Assembly: GCF_018596315.1 (NCBI RefSeq)
Contig: NZ_JAHEAG010000001.1
Location: 620,001-684,000, forward strand
Direction: 5' to 3'
DNA length: 64,000 bases
DNA from: Bradyrhizobium sp. SRL28
GTDB taxonomy: Bacteria; Pseudomonadota; Alphaproteobacteria; Rhizobiales; Xanthobacteraceae
Part shown: positions 1-6,289 of the stretch, piece by piece
Numbering within the stretch: the first letter of the stretch is position 1
Layout: every line of letters begins with the position of its first letter
The notes under the pieces: model-generated
What the model saw: only the letters and a program-made list of their open reading frames with translations
Databases searched by the model: none
What the model was told of the DNA's origin: nothing
Made by a program: the position numbers and the translations under genes

Positions 1-548
1 TCCATCGCTTCGTAGAGCGGGAAGCGCGGACCTTTGACCTGACCCAGCTCGTCGTGGATCGTCAGCACGGGCGACAGGCCGAACGCGGTACTGGTTTCGG
101 CACTGAGCGCTTTGTACATGGTGCCGACGCCGGGGCATCGGAGTTCTTTCGCGCTTTCGCGGATCTTGACCACGCGGCGCAGCACCGGGCTCATCTTCAC
201 CATCTTCGATGCCCGGTCGAAAATGATCGCGGCTTGGTCTCTGGATTGCGCGCAGGAATAGATCGAGCCGTTCGGCCGATATTCCGGGCCGCACAGGTGC
301 AGCAGCACGATGGCGGCGCACTCGACGCTCTTGGCGTTCTTGCGGCCTCTGGAGACGATGGCGCGGCGGGTACCTGCCGGGTTGCCGTAGATCGCGCGGA
401 AATCGTCCTGCATGAACTCGGCCATCACCAGCGGCTCGCCGACGTGCTTGCCCTCGGGCAGGAACAGGTACTTCTCGCACCAGTCGATGTTGCGCTGGGC
501 GCGCTCGGCCGGGGTCAGCGGCGGAGCGAGGATCGCGGCGTCGGTCAC
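1..548 (-). CDS. terL: Phage terminase large subunit, HK97-like (3' end off the window)
   Basis: This is the N-terminal 182 residues of the packaging motor ATPase/nuclease. Walker A is SRGRKNAKS (residues 66-74), and Walker B is VLTIHDE (161-167) with the acidic pair. The segment before Walker A (WCEKYLFLPEG..., then MAEFMQDDFRAIYG) is typical of the HK97/COG4626 terminases. The start is a GTG whose bases overlap the TGA of the upstream small gene (GTGA), suggesting translational coupling. The C-terminal nuclease domain lies beyond position 1. Together with the genes at 545-1188 it forms a leftward late operon. Confidence 0.9.
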   Translation of the reverse strand, partial: MTDAAILAPPLTPAERAQRNIDWCEKYLFLPEGKHVGEPLVMAEFMQDDFRAIYGNPAGTRRAIVSRGRKNAKSVECAAIVLLHLCGPEYRPNGSIYSCAQSRDQAAIIFDRASKMVKMSPVLRRVVKIRESAKELRCPGVGTMYKALSAETSTAFGLSPVLTIHDELGQVKGPRFPLYEAM

Positions 549-715
549 GGCAGCACCAGCACCGCGCCAACGATCACCAGCACCGCGCCAACGATCAGGG
601 CGACGCTTGCCCAGTCGGTGCGCCGCCGCCAATCGCCGAAATCATCGAGCCAGTCGCGGGGCCGTCCGCGCAGCTGGTCCTGCTTGTCGGTGATCAGCTT
701 CTCCAGATCGGTCAT
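545..715 (-). CDS. Small single-span membrane protein between TerS and TerL
   Basis: This 56-residue protein has a charged N-terminal half (MTDLEKLITDKQDQLRGRP...) and a hydrophobic C-terminal segment of about 20 residues ending VLVLP, which is one predicted transmembrane helix. It overlaps TerS upstream and TerL downstream by 4 bp each, so it is embedded in the packaging operon. The hydrophobic part is encoded by two tandem copies of a 21-bp unit (558-578 and 579-599, 20 of 21 bases identical), giving a repeated IVGAVLV heptad. No family recognised. A membrane gene between the terminase subunits is unusual, but the overlaps support it as real. Confidence 0.7.
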   Translation of the reverse strand: MTDLEKLITDKQDQLRGRPRDWLDDFGDWRRRTDWASVALIVGAVLVIVGAVLVLP

Positions 716-1188
716 TGCCGCGTGCGCGACCCGGCCCGGTCTTCATCGCGGAGCTTCGATGCCCACGGCGGCTCCTCGACGTGCTCCTGCTTGACCTTCT
801 CCCGCGTCCTGTCGGCGACGTCAGCGTCTGGAATCCGTTGCTGGCTGGTCAGGCGCAGGCGAACCATCATGGCCGTCATCGCCCTTCCCTCGCGATCGTG
901 GAGGCTCTGCAGCTTCATCAGGCTGTTGAGGGCGTCCTCGTCGGTCGGATCGAGCAGCCCGGCCCGCACCTCCTGCAGGCACTGGCCAACCCAGCGGCTT
1001 TGGCAGATGTGGCGGCACAACTGCGCCAGCATCGGCCACGTCTCCGGGGGGAACCAGTCCGGGGGCATCCGATTGGTGAATTTGCGCCATTCGGTCCTTT
1101 CCTCCTCGGAAAGCTCCTCCAGCGGCTCAGGTTGTATCCCCGGAATGTCCGGTTTTACCTTTACGTCTTCAGGTTGTGGTTTTGTCAT
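712..1188 (-). CDS. Putative terminase small subunit (P27-like)
   Basis: This 158-residue hydrophilic protein sits directly upstream of the TM gene and TerL. The N-terminus is acidic and proline-rich (KPQPEDVKVKPDIPG...). The middle (PPDWFPPETWPMLAQLCRHI...) and the later pairing of LMKLQSLHDREGRAMTAMM with an LRLTSQQR segment resemble the helical region of P27-type small terminases, which bind packaging sites on phage DNA. The start at 1188 (ATG, MTKPQ) is chosen over an upstream ATG at 1245 because the extra 19 residues are cysteine- and glycine-rich and unlike the rest. The assignment rests on position plus weak motif resemblance. Confidence 0.65.
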   Translation of the reverse strand: MTKPQPEDVKVKPDIPGIQPEPLEELSEEERTEWRKFTNRMPPDWFPPETWPMLAQLCRHICQSRWVGQCLQEVRAGLLDPTDEDALNSLMKLQSLHDREGRAMTAMMVRLRLTSQQRIPDADVADRTREKVKQEHVEEPPWASKLRDEDRAGSRTRQ

Positions 1189-1791
1189 CTGGTTGTGTCC
1201 GGTTCCATACCTATTTCTTGGACAGTAGGTTCCTTCTAAAAACACCCTTCGGCGTAGAAGGATTTCCTTTTAAGGGAACTGCGCCGCCGCGCGGGAAAAT
1301 AGTACCGCAGGAATTAATTCCACCTCCCCCCCGCCCCCTATGCCATCTACCCCCACCGGGGGAGGTCGCCTGTGCGTTCAATGGGTTAGCTTGGCACTTT
1401 GGCACACCCAACCCAAACCAACGCACCACGGGGCTCGCTAGAGAGGTATCATTCAAGGGCATGCAACCCTTTGATCTATATAGCTTATTTCGTTCGAGTT
1501 CCACGCTCCACAGCACCCCATAACTCATTGATATGGTTGAGCTATTTGGCACATAACATAGGCCGAAACGGCCTAGTATATCCTTCTCTGGAACTGGAAC
1601 CCTATGAGGCCAATACAACCTGACCCTAAGGTCACATAAAGCTATACTCTCACACAAGTTGTGTTTTCAACACACAGGTAGAGTACATAGCAATATCAAT
1701 AGGTTACATGCATACAGAGGGGTACATCACCCACACCCACAACCCCACATCACACAACGCTATAGGTGTGCATATAGCCTAGCAATATCAG
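1189..1791. other. Gene-free stretch between HNH nuclease and TerS (possible cos/packaging region)
   Basis: No credible gene is seen; the open frames here are low-complexity and lack ribosome sites. It is more AT-rich than its surroundings. It holds an 8-bp inverted repeat, TCCTTCTA (1231-1238) with TAGAAGGA (1255-1262); a 13-bp palindrome ACACAAGTTGTGT (1652-1664); a C-rich/G-rich inverted tract around 1320-1368; and a copy of the TGGCACTTTGGCA motif (1391-1403). In cos phages the packaging site commonly lies beside the HNH and terminase genes, so this is a candidate, inferred from position only. Confidence 0.45.
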
Positions 1792-2112
1792 CTACTTGAC
1801 CCTGTTCCCATAGGTCGGATGCGCAGGATCTGTGGGCCAACCGTCCAGCCCTATGTCGGAGCGGAATCCCCGGTGTTCAGCAAACTTCTTACCGCTCTCG
1901 TGGCACTTTCGGCATAGTGACTGCAGCTCACCCAGCCAGAACCGATTCCAGTCTCCGCGATGGGGCTCGATATGGTCGGCGATGACGGCCTTCACGACGA
2001 GGCCCTTCTCCAGACAATGCGCGCACAGCGGATGGCTCTGCATCTGAAACCGGGCGCGCGTTTTCCATCGGCCGAGACCGTACCAATCGCGCGGGTTTTG
2101 GGGATGCAACAT
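1792..2112 (-). CDS. HNH endonuclease, terminase-associated
   Basis: This 106-residue HNH nuclease has a zinc-binding pair CAHC (residues 30-33), the catalytic ADHIEPHRGD segment, and CRKCHESGKK near the C-terminus, the usual order of a phage HNH domain. Small HNH proteins encoded next to terminase genes are known to be needed for cos cleavage in several phages (for example HK97 gp74). The gene lies upstream of TerS on the same strand with a 600-bp gap. The start is an ATG at 2112. Confidence 0.9.
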   Translation of the reverse strand: MLHPQNPRDWYGLGRWKTRARFQMQSHPLCAHCLEKGLVVKAVIADHIEPHRGDWNRFWLGELQSLCRKCHESGKKFAEHRGFRSDIGLDGWPTDPAHPTYGNRVK

Positions 2113-2144
2113 CAGCGCCTCGTTCAGTGAAGCGGATTAACGCG

Positions 2145-2165
2145 GTTTTACGATTGTCGTAAAAC
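2145..2165. promoter_or_regulatory. 21-bp palindrome, copy 1 (possible operator)
   Basis: GTTTTACGA-TTG-TCGTAAAAC is a perfect 9-bp inverted repeat with a 3-base centre, in the gap between the NusG-like gene and the HNH gene. A second copy with 19 of 21 identical bases lies at 15344-15364. The symmetry and repetition suggest a dimeric regulator site; the binding protein is unknown. Confidence 0.5.
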
Positions 2166-2317
2166 GAAGCCGCCAGAACCCGGCCATTCGCAGGGGACAA
2201 GCCGACAAAAGGCGCGAACGATGAAAGGCTAAATCGCTTGGGATCTGGCGGCTTTTTGCGGAGAAAAATACTGGCCTAAAGCCAGTGATGGAAACAAGCT
2301 CCGCAACTTTTGGTAGG

Positions 2318-2881
2318 TCAGAATGACCTACAATGTGCTGCGCTAAAAGCGGTCCTGTCTTGCCCACTAAATGTTTCGCGCTGAAAACGCAAACGATTTC
2401 TGGTAGGCGGTTTGAAGTCGGACGCAAGATCCTGAGTTGGGACAATGATGGTGACGGTTTGGCCGAGCATCTCGATCAGCACGCGCTCACGATCCTTGCC
2501 GCTCATCCCGGCGTAGATCACCTGTCGCCATTTCAGCGAACCGCGCAGGATGGTCAGCTTCTCACCGTCGCGAAACCGTGGTGGTGGCGGGAGTTGAATC
2601 AAACCGCCGCGTTCTCTGGCCTTCAGCTTCGCGATCTCCTTGCCTGAGATTGTTGCCGGGCTGTCGCCAGCCATGATCAAACCGCGCACCCCGAAGGTGG
2701 ATGTGATCTGGCTCACTTCCGCGATTTGAGGGCAAAAAATATATCGCGGAAACAGTGCCGCGATTTTGCCGGTGATCTTTTTGAAGCGTGGAAGGTAGGG
2801 TCCGAGACCTTGAAGCCGGTGTTCGACGAAGGCCTCTTTCTGGGGGTTGGTGACAATCACAAGCCACTGCTCTGCCAGCAT
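2318..2881 (-). CDS. NusG/RfaH-like transcription elongation or antitermination factor
   Basis: This 187-residue protein has a NusG N-terminal domain (residues 4-95: EQWLVIVTNPQKEAFVEHRL, LGPYLPRF, and the family signature LFPRYIF at 43-49) followed by a KOW-type domain (104-150: FRDGEKLTILRG...VLIEMLGQTVTIIVPTQDL). A basic 35-residue tail follows. NusG paralogs such as RfaH bind the RNA polymerase clamp and let it read through terminators of specific operons. The start at 2881 (ATG, MLAEQW) is preceded by GGAAGGGAACGGG. The leader upstream is packed with inverted TTCCGCGATT repeats (2717-3155). Lying just ahead of the packaging genes, it may switch on late transcription; that role is inferred. 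Confidence 0.85.
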   Translation of the reverse strand: MLAEQWLVIVTNPQKEAFVEHRLQGLGPYLPRFKKITGKIAALFPRYIFCPQIAEVSQITSTFGVRGLIMAGDSPATISGKEIAKLKARERGGLIQLPPPPRFRDGEKLTILRGSLKWRQVIYAGMSGKDRERVLIEMLGQTVTIIVPTQDLASDFKPPTRNRLRFQRETFSGQDRTAFSAAHCRSF

Positions 2882-3155
2882 TACTACCCGTTCCCTTCCG
2901 CACAAAACCCTCGAACGAATTTCGGATGAACTCCGGGTTTTTAGGGCAAGCATTTGTGCGCAACCGAAGGTGTAGCGCAAATCGCGGCCTGTCTTCCGCG
3001 ATTGCCCTAAAATCCCGGAGGGATTCGTTCTCGTCAATCGCGGAGGCCTTTTTCCGCGATTTCCGCGATTGCCTTTTCAAATCGCGGAAGCCTTGTTTTG
3101 CAGGGTTTGGCGATGTCCGAAAATAATTTTTACCAGATTGTATTTTTCCGCGATT
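2717..3155. repeat. Cluster of inverted TTCCGCGATT repeats around the NusG-like gene start
   Basis: About nine copies of TTCCGCGATT or its reverse lie here: 2717-2726, 2743-2752 (reverse), 2758-2767, 2980-2987 (reverse, 8 bp), 2994-3003, 3036-3045 (reverse), 3052-3061, 3061-3070, 3080-3089 (reverse) and 3146-3155. Several form inverted pairs with 7-10 base loops, e.g. 2980-3003, 3036-3061 and 3063-3087, which would fold as hairpins in RNA. The first copies lie inside the NusG-like coding region, the rest in its leader. They could be protein-binding iterons or RNA structures; function unknown. Confidence 0.7.
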
Positions 3156-3251
3156 TGCAGCGCAGCAAAACGCCTTCGTCACATTCACTCGGTGATTTTG
3201 CTGTGTCGCGCAACCCGAGCGCGCACGAAATTCCATGCGTAACGTGCATGG

Positions 3252-3533
3252 CTATTGGCCAACCAGCCGGGCGTTCAGACGCGGACTGCTCCAGCGGTCG
3301 GGCTGATTGATGGAGGCATCGGTGAAGTCGTCCGGGTTAAGGCGGCGGCCGAGCCGAGCCTCAAGGCACCCGATGCACAGGAAGTCCTTGGTCTCGAACA
3401 TCGACATCGGCGGCATCCCGGCAGCGGCCCAGACGCGATCGTGGACCATGTACCATTCCGACGTTCGGGCACCTCGACGGCGGCGATCGTCCTTCGGTGC
3501 CGTATCGATGCCGCAATCGATGCAGAGACACAT
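3252..3533 (-). CDS. Phage protein with two Cys-x2-Cys knuckles, function unknown
   Basis: This 93-residue protein begins MCLCIDCGID and carries a second pair FLCIGCLEARLGRRL, together likely one zinc-binding unit, around a central YMVHDRVWAAAGM segment. Proteins of this layout are frequent in tailed phages but have no assigned function. The start at 3533 is chosen because GGAGA lies 8 bases upstream; the longer frame begins at a TTG (3623) with no good ribosome site. It is divergent from the small-gene operon that starts at 3659. Confidence 0.75.
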   Translation of the reverse strand: MCLCIDCGIDTAPKDDRRRRGARTSEWYMVHDRVWAAAGMPPMSMFETKDFLCIGCLEARLGRRLNPDDFTDASINQPDRWSSPRLNARLVGQ

Positions 3534-3574
3534 CGCGCGATCTCCAAATGCACGGTAGGCCGTTTTGTCGTTGC

Positions 3575-3604
3575 ATAATCGTTGCACCATCTTAAAACTG
3601 TCAA
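3575..3604 (-). promoter_or_regulatory. Candidate sigma70 promoter, leftward
   Basis: On the minus strand a perfect -35 TTGACA (3604-3599) is followed after 18 bases by GATTAT (3580-3575). It points toward the Cys-rich gene at 3533 and, beyond it, the inverted-repeat leader and the NusG-like gene. The operator-like motif at 3617-3645 abuts its upstream side. The -10 is a 4/6 match, so this is only a candidate. Confidence 0.4.
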
Positions 3605-3616
3605 CACGCGAAACAT

Positions 3617-3645
3617 TTTCCAAAAGCCAGTTGGCACTTTCGGCA
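3617..3645. promoter_or_regulatory. Operator-like site pair (TGCC[A/G]AAAGTGCCA family)
   Basis: Two adjacent elements lie between the divergent genes at 3533 and 3659: TTCCAAAAGCCAGT, then TTGGCACTTTCGGCA (the reverse of TGCCGAAAGTGCCAA). The same two forms occur at the control region near 16 kb (15987-16001 and 16113-16127). Location at two divergent control regions suggests a common phage repressor or activator site. Confidence 0.5.
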
Positions 3646-3658
3646 TAGCGGAGGAACC

Positions 3659-3967
3659 ATGCACACCAAGGACATGCTGGCCGACGAGCTGATGAAGATC
3701 GGCCTGATGGACATGAGCCTGCAGGCGCGCGGCGGCTACTACCACGACTTCCTCTCGCCGCTCGATCTGCCCGAAGTGGCGCTCGTCACCGCGTTGGGCG
3801 CTGCCGCAACCGCACGCCCGGACAAGGCAATGGAGATCCGGGCGCTGTGCAACCGCGTGATCAACGGCGACTTCGACGCCAGCGCGGAAGAGAGCGACGA
3901 ATGGGCCAAGTCGCAGGAGGGGCAGGACACCTTCCGCCAACTGATCAGGGACAGGGACAAGCCATGA
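3659..3967 (+). CDS. Small phage protein, function unknown
   Basis: This 102-residue acidic protein (MHTKDMLADELMKIGLMDM...) is preceded by a strong ribosome site GCGGAGGAACC. It is the first gene of a rightward run of nine small coupled genes; its TGA overlaps the next ATG (ATGA). The central alanine-rich part and the C-terminal EESDEWAKSQEGQ segment give no recognisable family. No signal or membrane segment. It is probably an early, host-directed or accessory gene, judging only by size and position. Confidence 0.7.
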   Translation: MHTKDMLADELMKIGLMDMSLQARGGYYHDFLSPLDLPEVALVTALGAAATARPDKAMEIRALCNRVINGDFDASAEESDEWAKSQEGQDTFRQLIRDRDKP

Positions 3968-4245
3968 AGATGTGGAATTGGATCGAGCGTCTCGTCCGCA
4001 AGCCCCAGCCCGTGGAATTGATCGTGATGCGGCTCGCCGACATGCACCGCTTTCACCCGGAGCAGATCACCGGCACATGCGCGAGCTGCGGCCATGTGGT
4101 CGGGATCTATCCGTCCGGACAGCAAGTGATGAAGCAATATCCCGACGTCAAATTGACCTGTTCAGTCTGCAAGACGCCGGGAGAGAATACACCGCTGGCA
4201 CCCGGTGCCGAGTTCGAACCGTTTCAATCGATGCGCAAGCAATGA
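3964..4245 (+). CDS. Small zinc-ribbon phage protein
   Basis: This 93-residue protein has two Cys pairs, CASCG (about residue 37) and CSVC (about residue 66), spaced as in a zinc ribbon, with an N-terminal basic amphipathic stretch WNWIERLVRKPQP. It overlaps its neighbours by ATGA at both ends, so it is translated as part of the 3659 operon. Zinc ribbons in such small phage proteins often mediate nucleic-acid or protein binding; nothing more specific can be said. Confidence 0.7.
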   Translation: MKMWNWIERLVRKPQPVELIVMRLADMHRFHPEQITGTCASCGHVVGIYPSGQQVMKQYPDVKLTCSVCKTPGENTPLAPGAEFEPFQSMRKQ

Positions 4246-4502
4246 GCTATTGGTGGATGTCGTTCTGTGATCCTGACAGGCCCAAGGGCGACAAGTTTCT
4301 GGGCGCGCTGATCATCAGGGCCGACGATCACTTCGAAATGCTGAAGCGATCGTGGGCGCTTGAATTGAATCCGGGTGGCGAGGTCGCGTTCTTCGAAATA
4401 CCAAAACAGTATGAGGCGCGCATCCCGTGCGACTGGATCGAGACCCGGCTGCTCACCAAACAGGAATGCCATGAATTCGAGAATAGACATGCAGATTCCT
4501 AA
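4242..4502 (+). CDS. Small phage protein, function unknown
   Basis: This 86-residue protein (MSYWWMSFCDPDRPKGDKFLG...) has its ATG overlapping the stop of the preceding gene. It contains a GALIIRADD strand and a P-x-GEVAFFEIP segment, looks like a compact alpha/beta fold, and has no membrane segment. Homologous small proteins with an initial YWW-SF-D motif occur in rhizobial phages from memory, without known function. It overlaps the start of the next gene. Confidence 0.65.
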   Translation: MSYWWMSFCDPDRPKGDKFLGALIIRADDHFEMLKRSWALELNPGGEVAFFEIPKQYEARIPCDWIETRLLTKQECHEFENRHADS

Positions 4503-4899
4503 ATTCGAAATCGGTGAGACCGTCTACAAGCACACCGGCAATTACGGCGGTCCCGGCATCGTCAGAGGCATCGCCAACGACAAGGGCCAACCGCTGCGCT
4601 ATCTGGTCGGCCACGGCATCATGGGTGGTTACGGCGAGTTCTATCACGTCTATGCCGAAGGCAATTTGCGCGAGGTCGATCCCAACGCAGGCGATCTGCC
4701 GCCGCGCATGCTGCCGCCACAACGCACCGCGACCGGCAACGAGCTGCTCGATGCACTGGTCGAGGCGCACGTTCAGGTCGATATGCTGATGGCAATGGTG
4801 ATCGGGCTCGACAAATCGTTCATGCCGTCGAAGTCGGCGCTGTGGCCCGAGATCGTGAAGCGCGTGGAGCTGATCCGAAAACACGAGGGCACACCCTAA
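4489..4899 (+). CDS. KOW/Tudor-like small phage protein
   Basis: This 136-residue protein's first 60 residues (IPKFEIGETVYKHTGNYGG, then GIVRGI, RYLVGHG, GYGEFYHVYAEGNLREV) read as a small beta-barrel with the F-x-IG-x-V...RY-V...L pattern of KOW/SH3-type phage and rhizobial proteins. The C-terminal half is helical. A start at 4471 (MNSRID, with AGGAA upstream) is an alternative to 4489. It shares its pattern with the host protein at 29606-29797. Function unknown. Confidence 0.65.
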   Translation: MQIPKFEIGETVYKHTGNYGGPGIVRGIANDKGQPLRYLVGHGIMGGYGEFYHVYAEGNLREVDPNAGDLPPRMLPPQRTATGNELLDALVEAHVQVDMLMAMVIGLDKSFMPSKSALWPEIVKRVELIRKHEGTP

Positions 4900-4980
4900 T
4901 CCATGGGCACCAACTCAACCGGCTGCACCGAATGGGAGCGTGATTTCGATCCCGTCACCGAGCAACCAAGGGAGATCGAT

Positions 4981-5166
4981 ATGACCTTTGCCGACGACCA
5001 ACGACAAGGCAAGATCAACGCCTATATCGACGACTGGATGGTCAAGCTCAACGCGCGGGCCAAGGACTACCAGAAGCAGGGCCTGCCGGTGGAGGTCGCG
5101 ATGGACCGCGCCACCTTCGACATCCGGATGGAGATCCGCAAGAGCCCACCGCTGAAGCTGGACTGA
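4981..5166 (+). CDS. Small helical phage protein, function unknown
   Basis: This 61-residue protein (MTFADDQRQGKINAYIDDWM...) is strongly helical and charged. The start at 4981 is supported by AGGGAGATCGAT just upstream; the in-frame ATG at 4903 lacks a ribosome site. The last base of its TGA (5164-5166) is followed at once by the GTG start of the next gene at 5168. No recognisable domain. Confidence 0.6.
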   Translation: MTFADDQRQGKINAYIDDWMVKLNARAKDYQKQGLPVEVAMDRATFDIRMEIRKSPPLKLD

Positions 5167-5167
5167 T

Positions 5168-5335
5168 GTGGGGAAGCGACCGCAGCCGCAACCCACCAAG
5201 CGCGAGCGGCTGCACGATATTCTCGGACGTTACGGCGATGGCCTCCTCACCCGCGAACAATTCGAGGCGCTGATGAAGGCGCACAAACTGACCGACGACG
5301 ACATCGATGCCTATTGCAGGGATGAACTGGAATGA
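5168..5335 (+). CDS. Very small helical phage protein (55 aa)
   Basis: The GTG start follows the previous stop by one base. The product MGKRPQPQPTKRERLHDIL... has a basic N-terminus and an EF-hand-like helical stretch YGDGLLTREQFEALM...LTDDDIDAYC, though without a full calcium loop. Its TGA overlaps the next ATG (ATGA at 5332), which supports it as coding despite its length. Function unknown. Confidence 0.6.
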   Translation: MGKRPQPQPTKRERLHDILGRYGDGLLTREQFEALMKAHKLTDDDIDAYCRDELE

Positions 5336-5550
5336 TGACCCGCGCTGAACATCTGGCATGGTGCAAGCGACGCGCGCTCGAATACATCGACGCGGGCGAA
5401 CTCCAGCAAGGCGTCACCTCGATGATGTGCGACCTGTTCAAGCACGACGAGACCAAATCGGTCAGTGCGGCGAAGATGAAGCAGAGCTTGGAAGTGCAAC
5501 TGTCCGGCGACCGCGATCAGGCGCGGCGCTTCATTGAAGGGTTCACCTGA
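5332..5550 (+). CDS. Conserved small phage protein
   Basis: This 72-residue protein (MMTRAEHLAWCKRRALEYIDAGELQ...) is typical of a common tailed-phage family: an N-terminal TR-EHL-WCK-RALEY signature, a middle helix around FKHDETK, and a C-terminal RRFIEGF. It is coupled at both ends by ATGA and by a shared base with the next gene. The family is widespread in phages of alphaproteobacteria and actinobacteria but has no assigned function. Confidence 0.75.
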   Translation: MMTRAEHLAWCKRRALEYIDAGELQQGVTSMMCDLFKHDETKSVSAAKMKQSLEVQLSGDRDQARRFIEGFT

Positions 5551-5891
5551 TGCCCTTCACCTGTCCGCGCTGCAAGAAGACCAGCCACCACCCGAAGGAT
5601 GCGCAACACGGCTATTGCGGCCACTGCCACGAGTACACGCTGGCCGCGATGATCCTCGACATCAATCAGGAAGCGCTCGCGCGCGGCAAGCTGCCGATGT
5701 GGACCATCTTCGACAAGCCGCTGGATTTTCCCAATGGTCACATTGCACGCTGCTTCGAATACGATCAGCCCACCCAGTACGCCATCACAGGCGGGCTGGA
5801 GACGCTGCGCGAATGTCTGTCGCAATGCGGGCTGGTCTGCCTGATGCGCGGCGAGGAAGATCACCCGAGCGTGGTGGAGACGTGGACGTGA
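5550..5891 (+). CDS. Zinc-ribbon phage protein
   Basis: This 113-residue protein has an N-terminal zinc ribbon CPRCKKTSHHPKDAQHGYCGHCH (residues 5-27), a pattern often found in tailed phages, followed by an alpha/beta part ending LVCLMRGEEDHPSVVETWT. It is translationally coupled to its upstream neighbour, and its TGA is overlapped by a GTG start downstream (GTGA). Possible DNA- or protein-binding role, inferred only from the ribbon. Confidence 0.7.
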   Translation: MPFTCPRCKKTSHHPKDAQHGYCGHCHEYTLAAMILDINQEALARGKLPMWTIFDKPLDFPNGHIARCFEYDQPTQYAITGGLETLRECLSQCGLVCLMRGEEDHPSVVETWT

Positions 5892-6289
5892 TCACCGCAA
5901 CCGATGCCGAGCTGGACGACCTCTATGAGCGCACCAAACTCGACCACGAGATCATCGTCGGCAGCGAGATCAGAATATTGATCGCCGAGATCCGGTACCA
6001 TCGACGACACGAAGCTGAGCTACAGGAGCAACTGCGAATCGCCCAACGGTTGGAACGCATCGACACTTCGCTGGCCAAGCGCCTCGGCGACCACATCGCG
6101 CGTGATTCCGAGCTGAAGGGCTGGCTGCAGAACTGGCTCAACGCCTACAGCACCACCATCTTCCCGGAGCCGGATCTCAAGAAGGCCACTGAAGTGCTGA
6201 AGGCCAACGACATGACGATCGATTCACTGAGCGCTGAGATGGGACGCCACATCCTGACCCGCGTAATCGAGCACATCAGCAGAGAGTGA
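5888..6289 (+). CDS. Coiled-coil phage protein, function unknown
   Basis: This 133-residue, mostly helical protein starts at GTG in the GTGA overlap with the preceding stop. Residues 10-60 (LDDLYERTKLDHEIIVGSEIR..., HRRHEAELQEQL) form a likely coiled coil, and the rest is helical and acidic. It is the last gene of the 3659 operon and overlaps the end of the convergent AraC gene by 14 bp. No family recognised. Confidence 0.6.
   Translation: MITATDAELDDLYERTKLDHEIIVGSEIRILIAEIRYHRRHEAELQEQLRIAQRLERIDTSLAKRLGDHIARDSELKGWLQNWLNAYSTTIFPEPDLKKATEVLKANDMTIDSLSAEMGRHILTRVIEHISRE

Noticed and set aside
1211..1657. 148-codon minus-strand open frame in the gene-free region
   Set aside because: No ribosome site, no domain, irregular composition with a GGGGG-type run; it reads as non-coding.
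2137..3236. Open frames overlapping the NusG-like gene (2137-2445 and 2562-3236, minus)
   Set aside because: They overlap a gene with a clear NGN-KOW layout and have no recognisable content; Arg/Ser-rich runs suggest shadows.
3631..3649. TTGGCACTTTCGGCATAG as a sigma54 promoter
   Set aside because: The GG and GC elements are ten bases apart, two short of the required -24/-12 spacing; the repeated occurrence fits an operator better.
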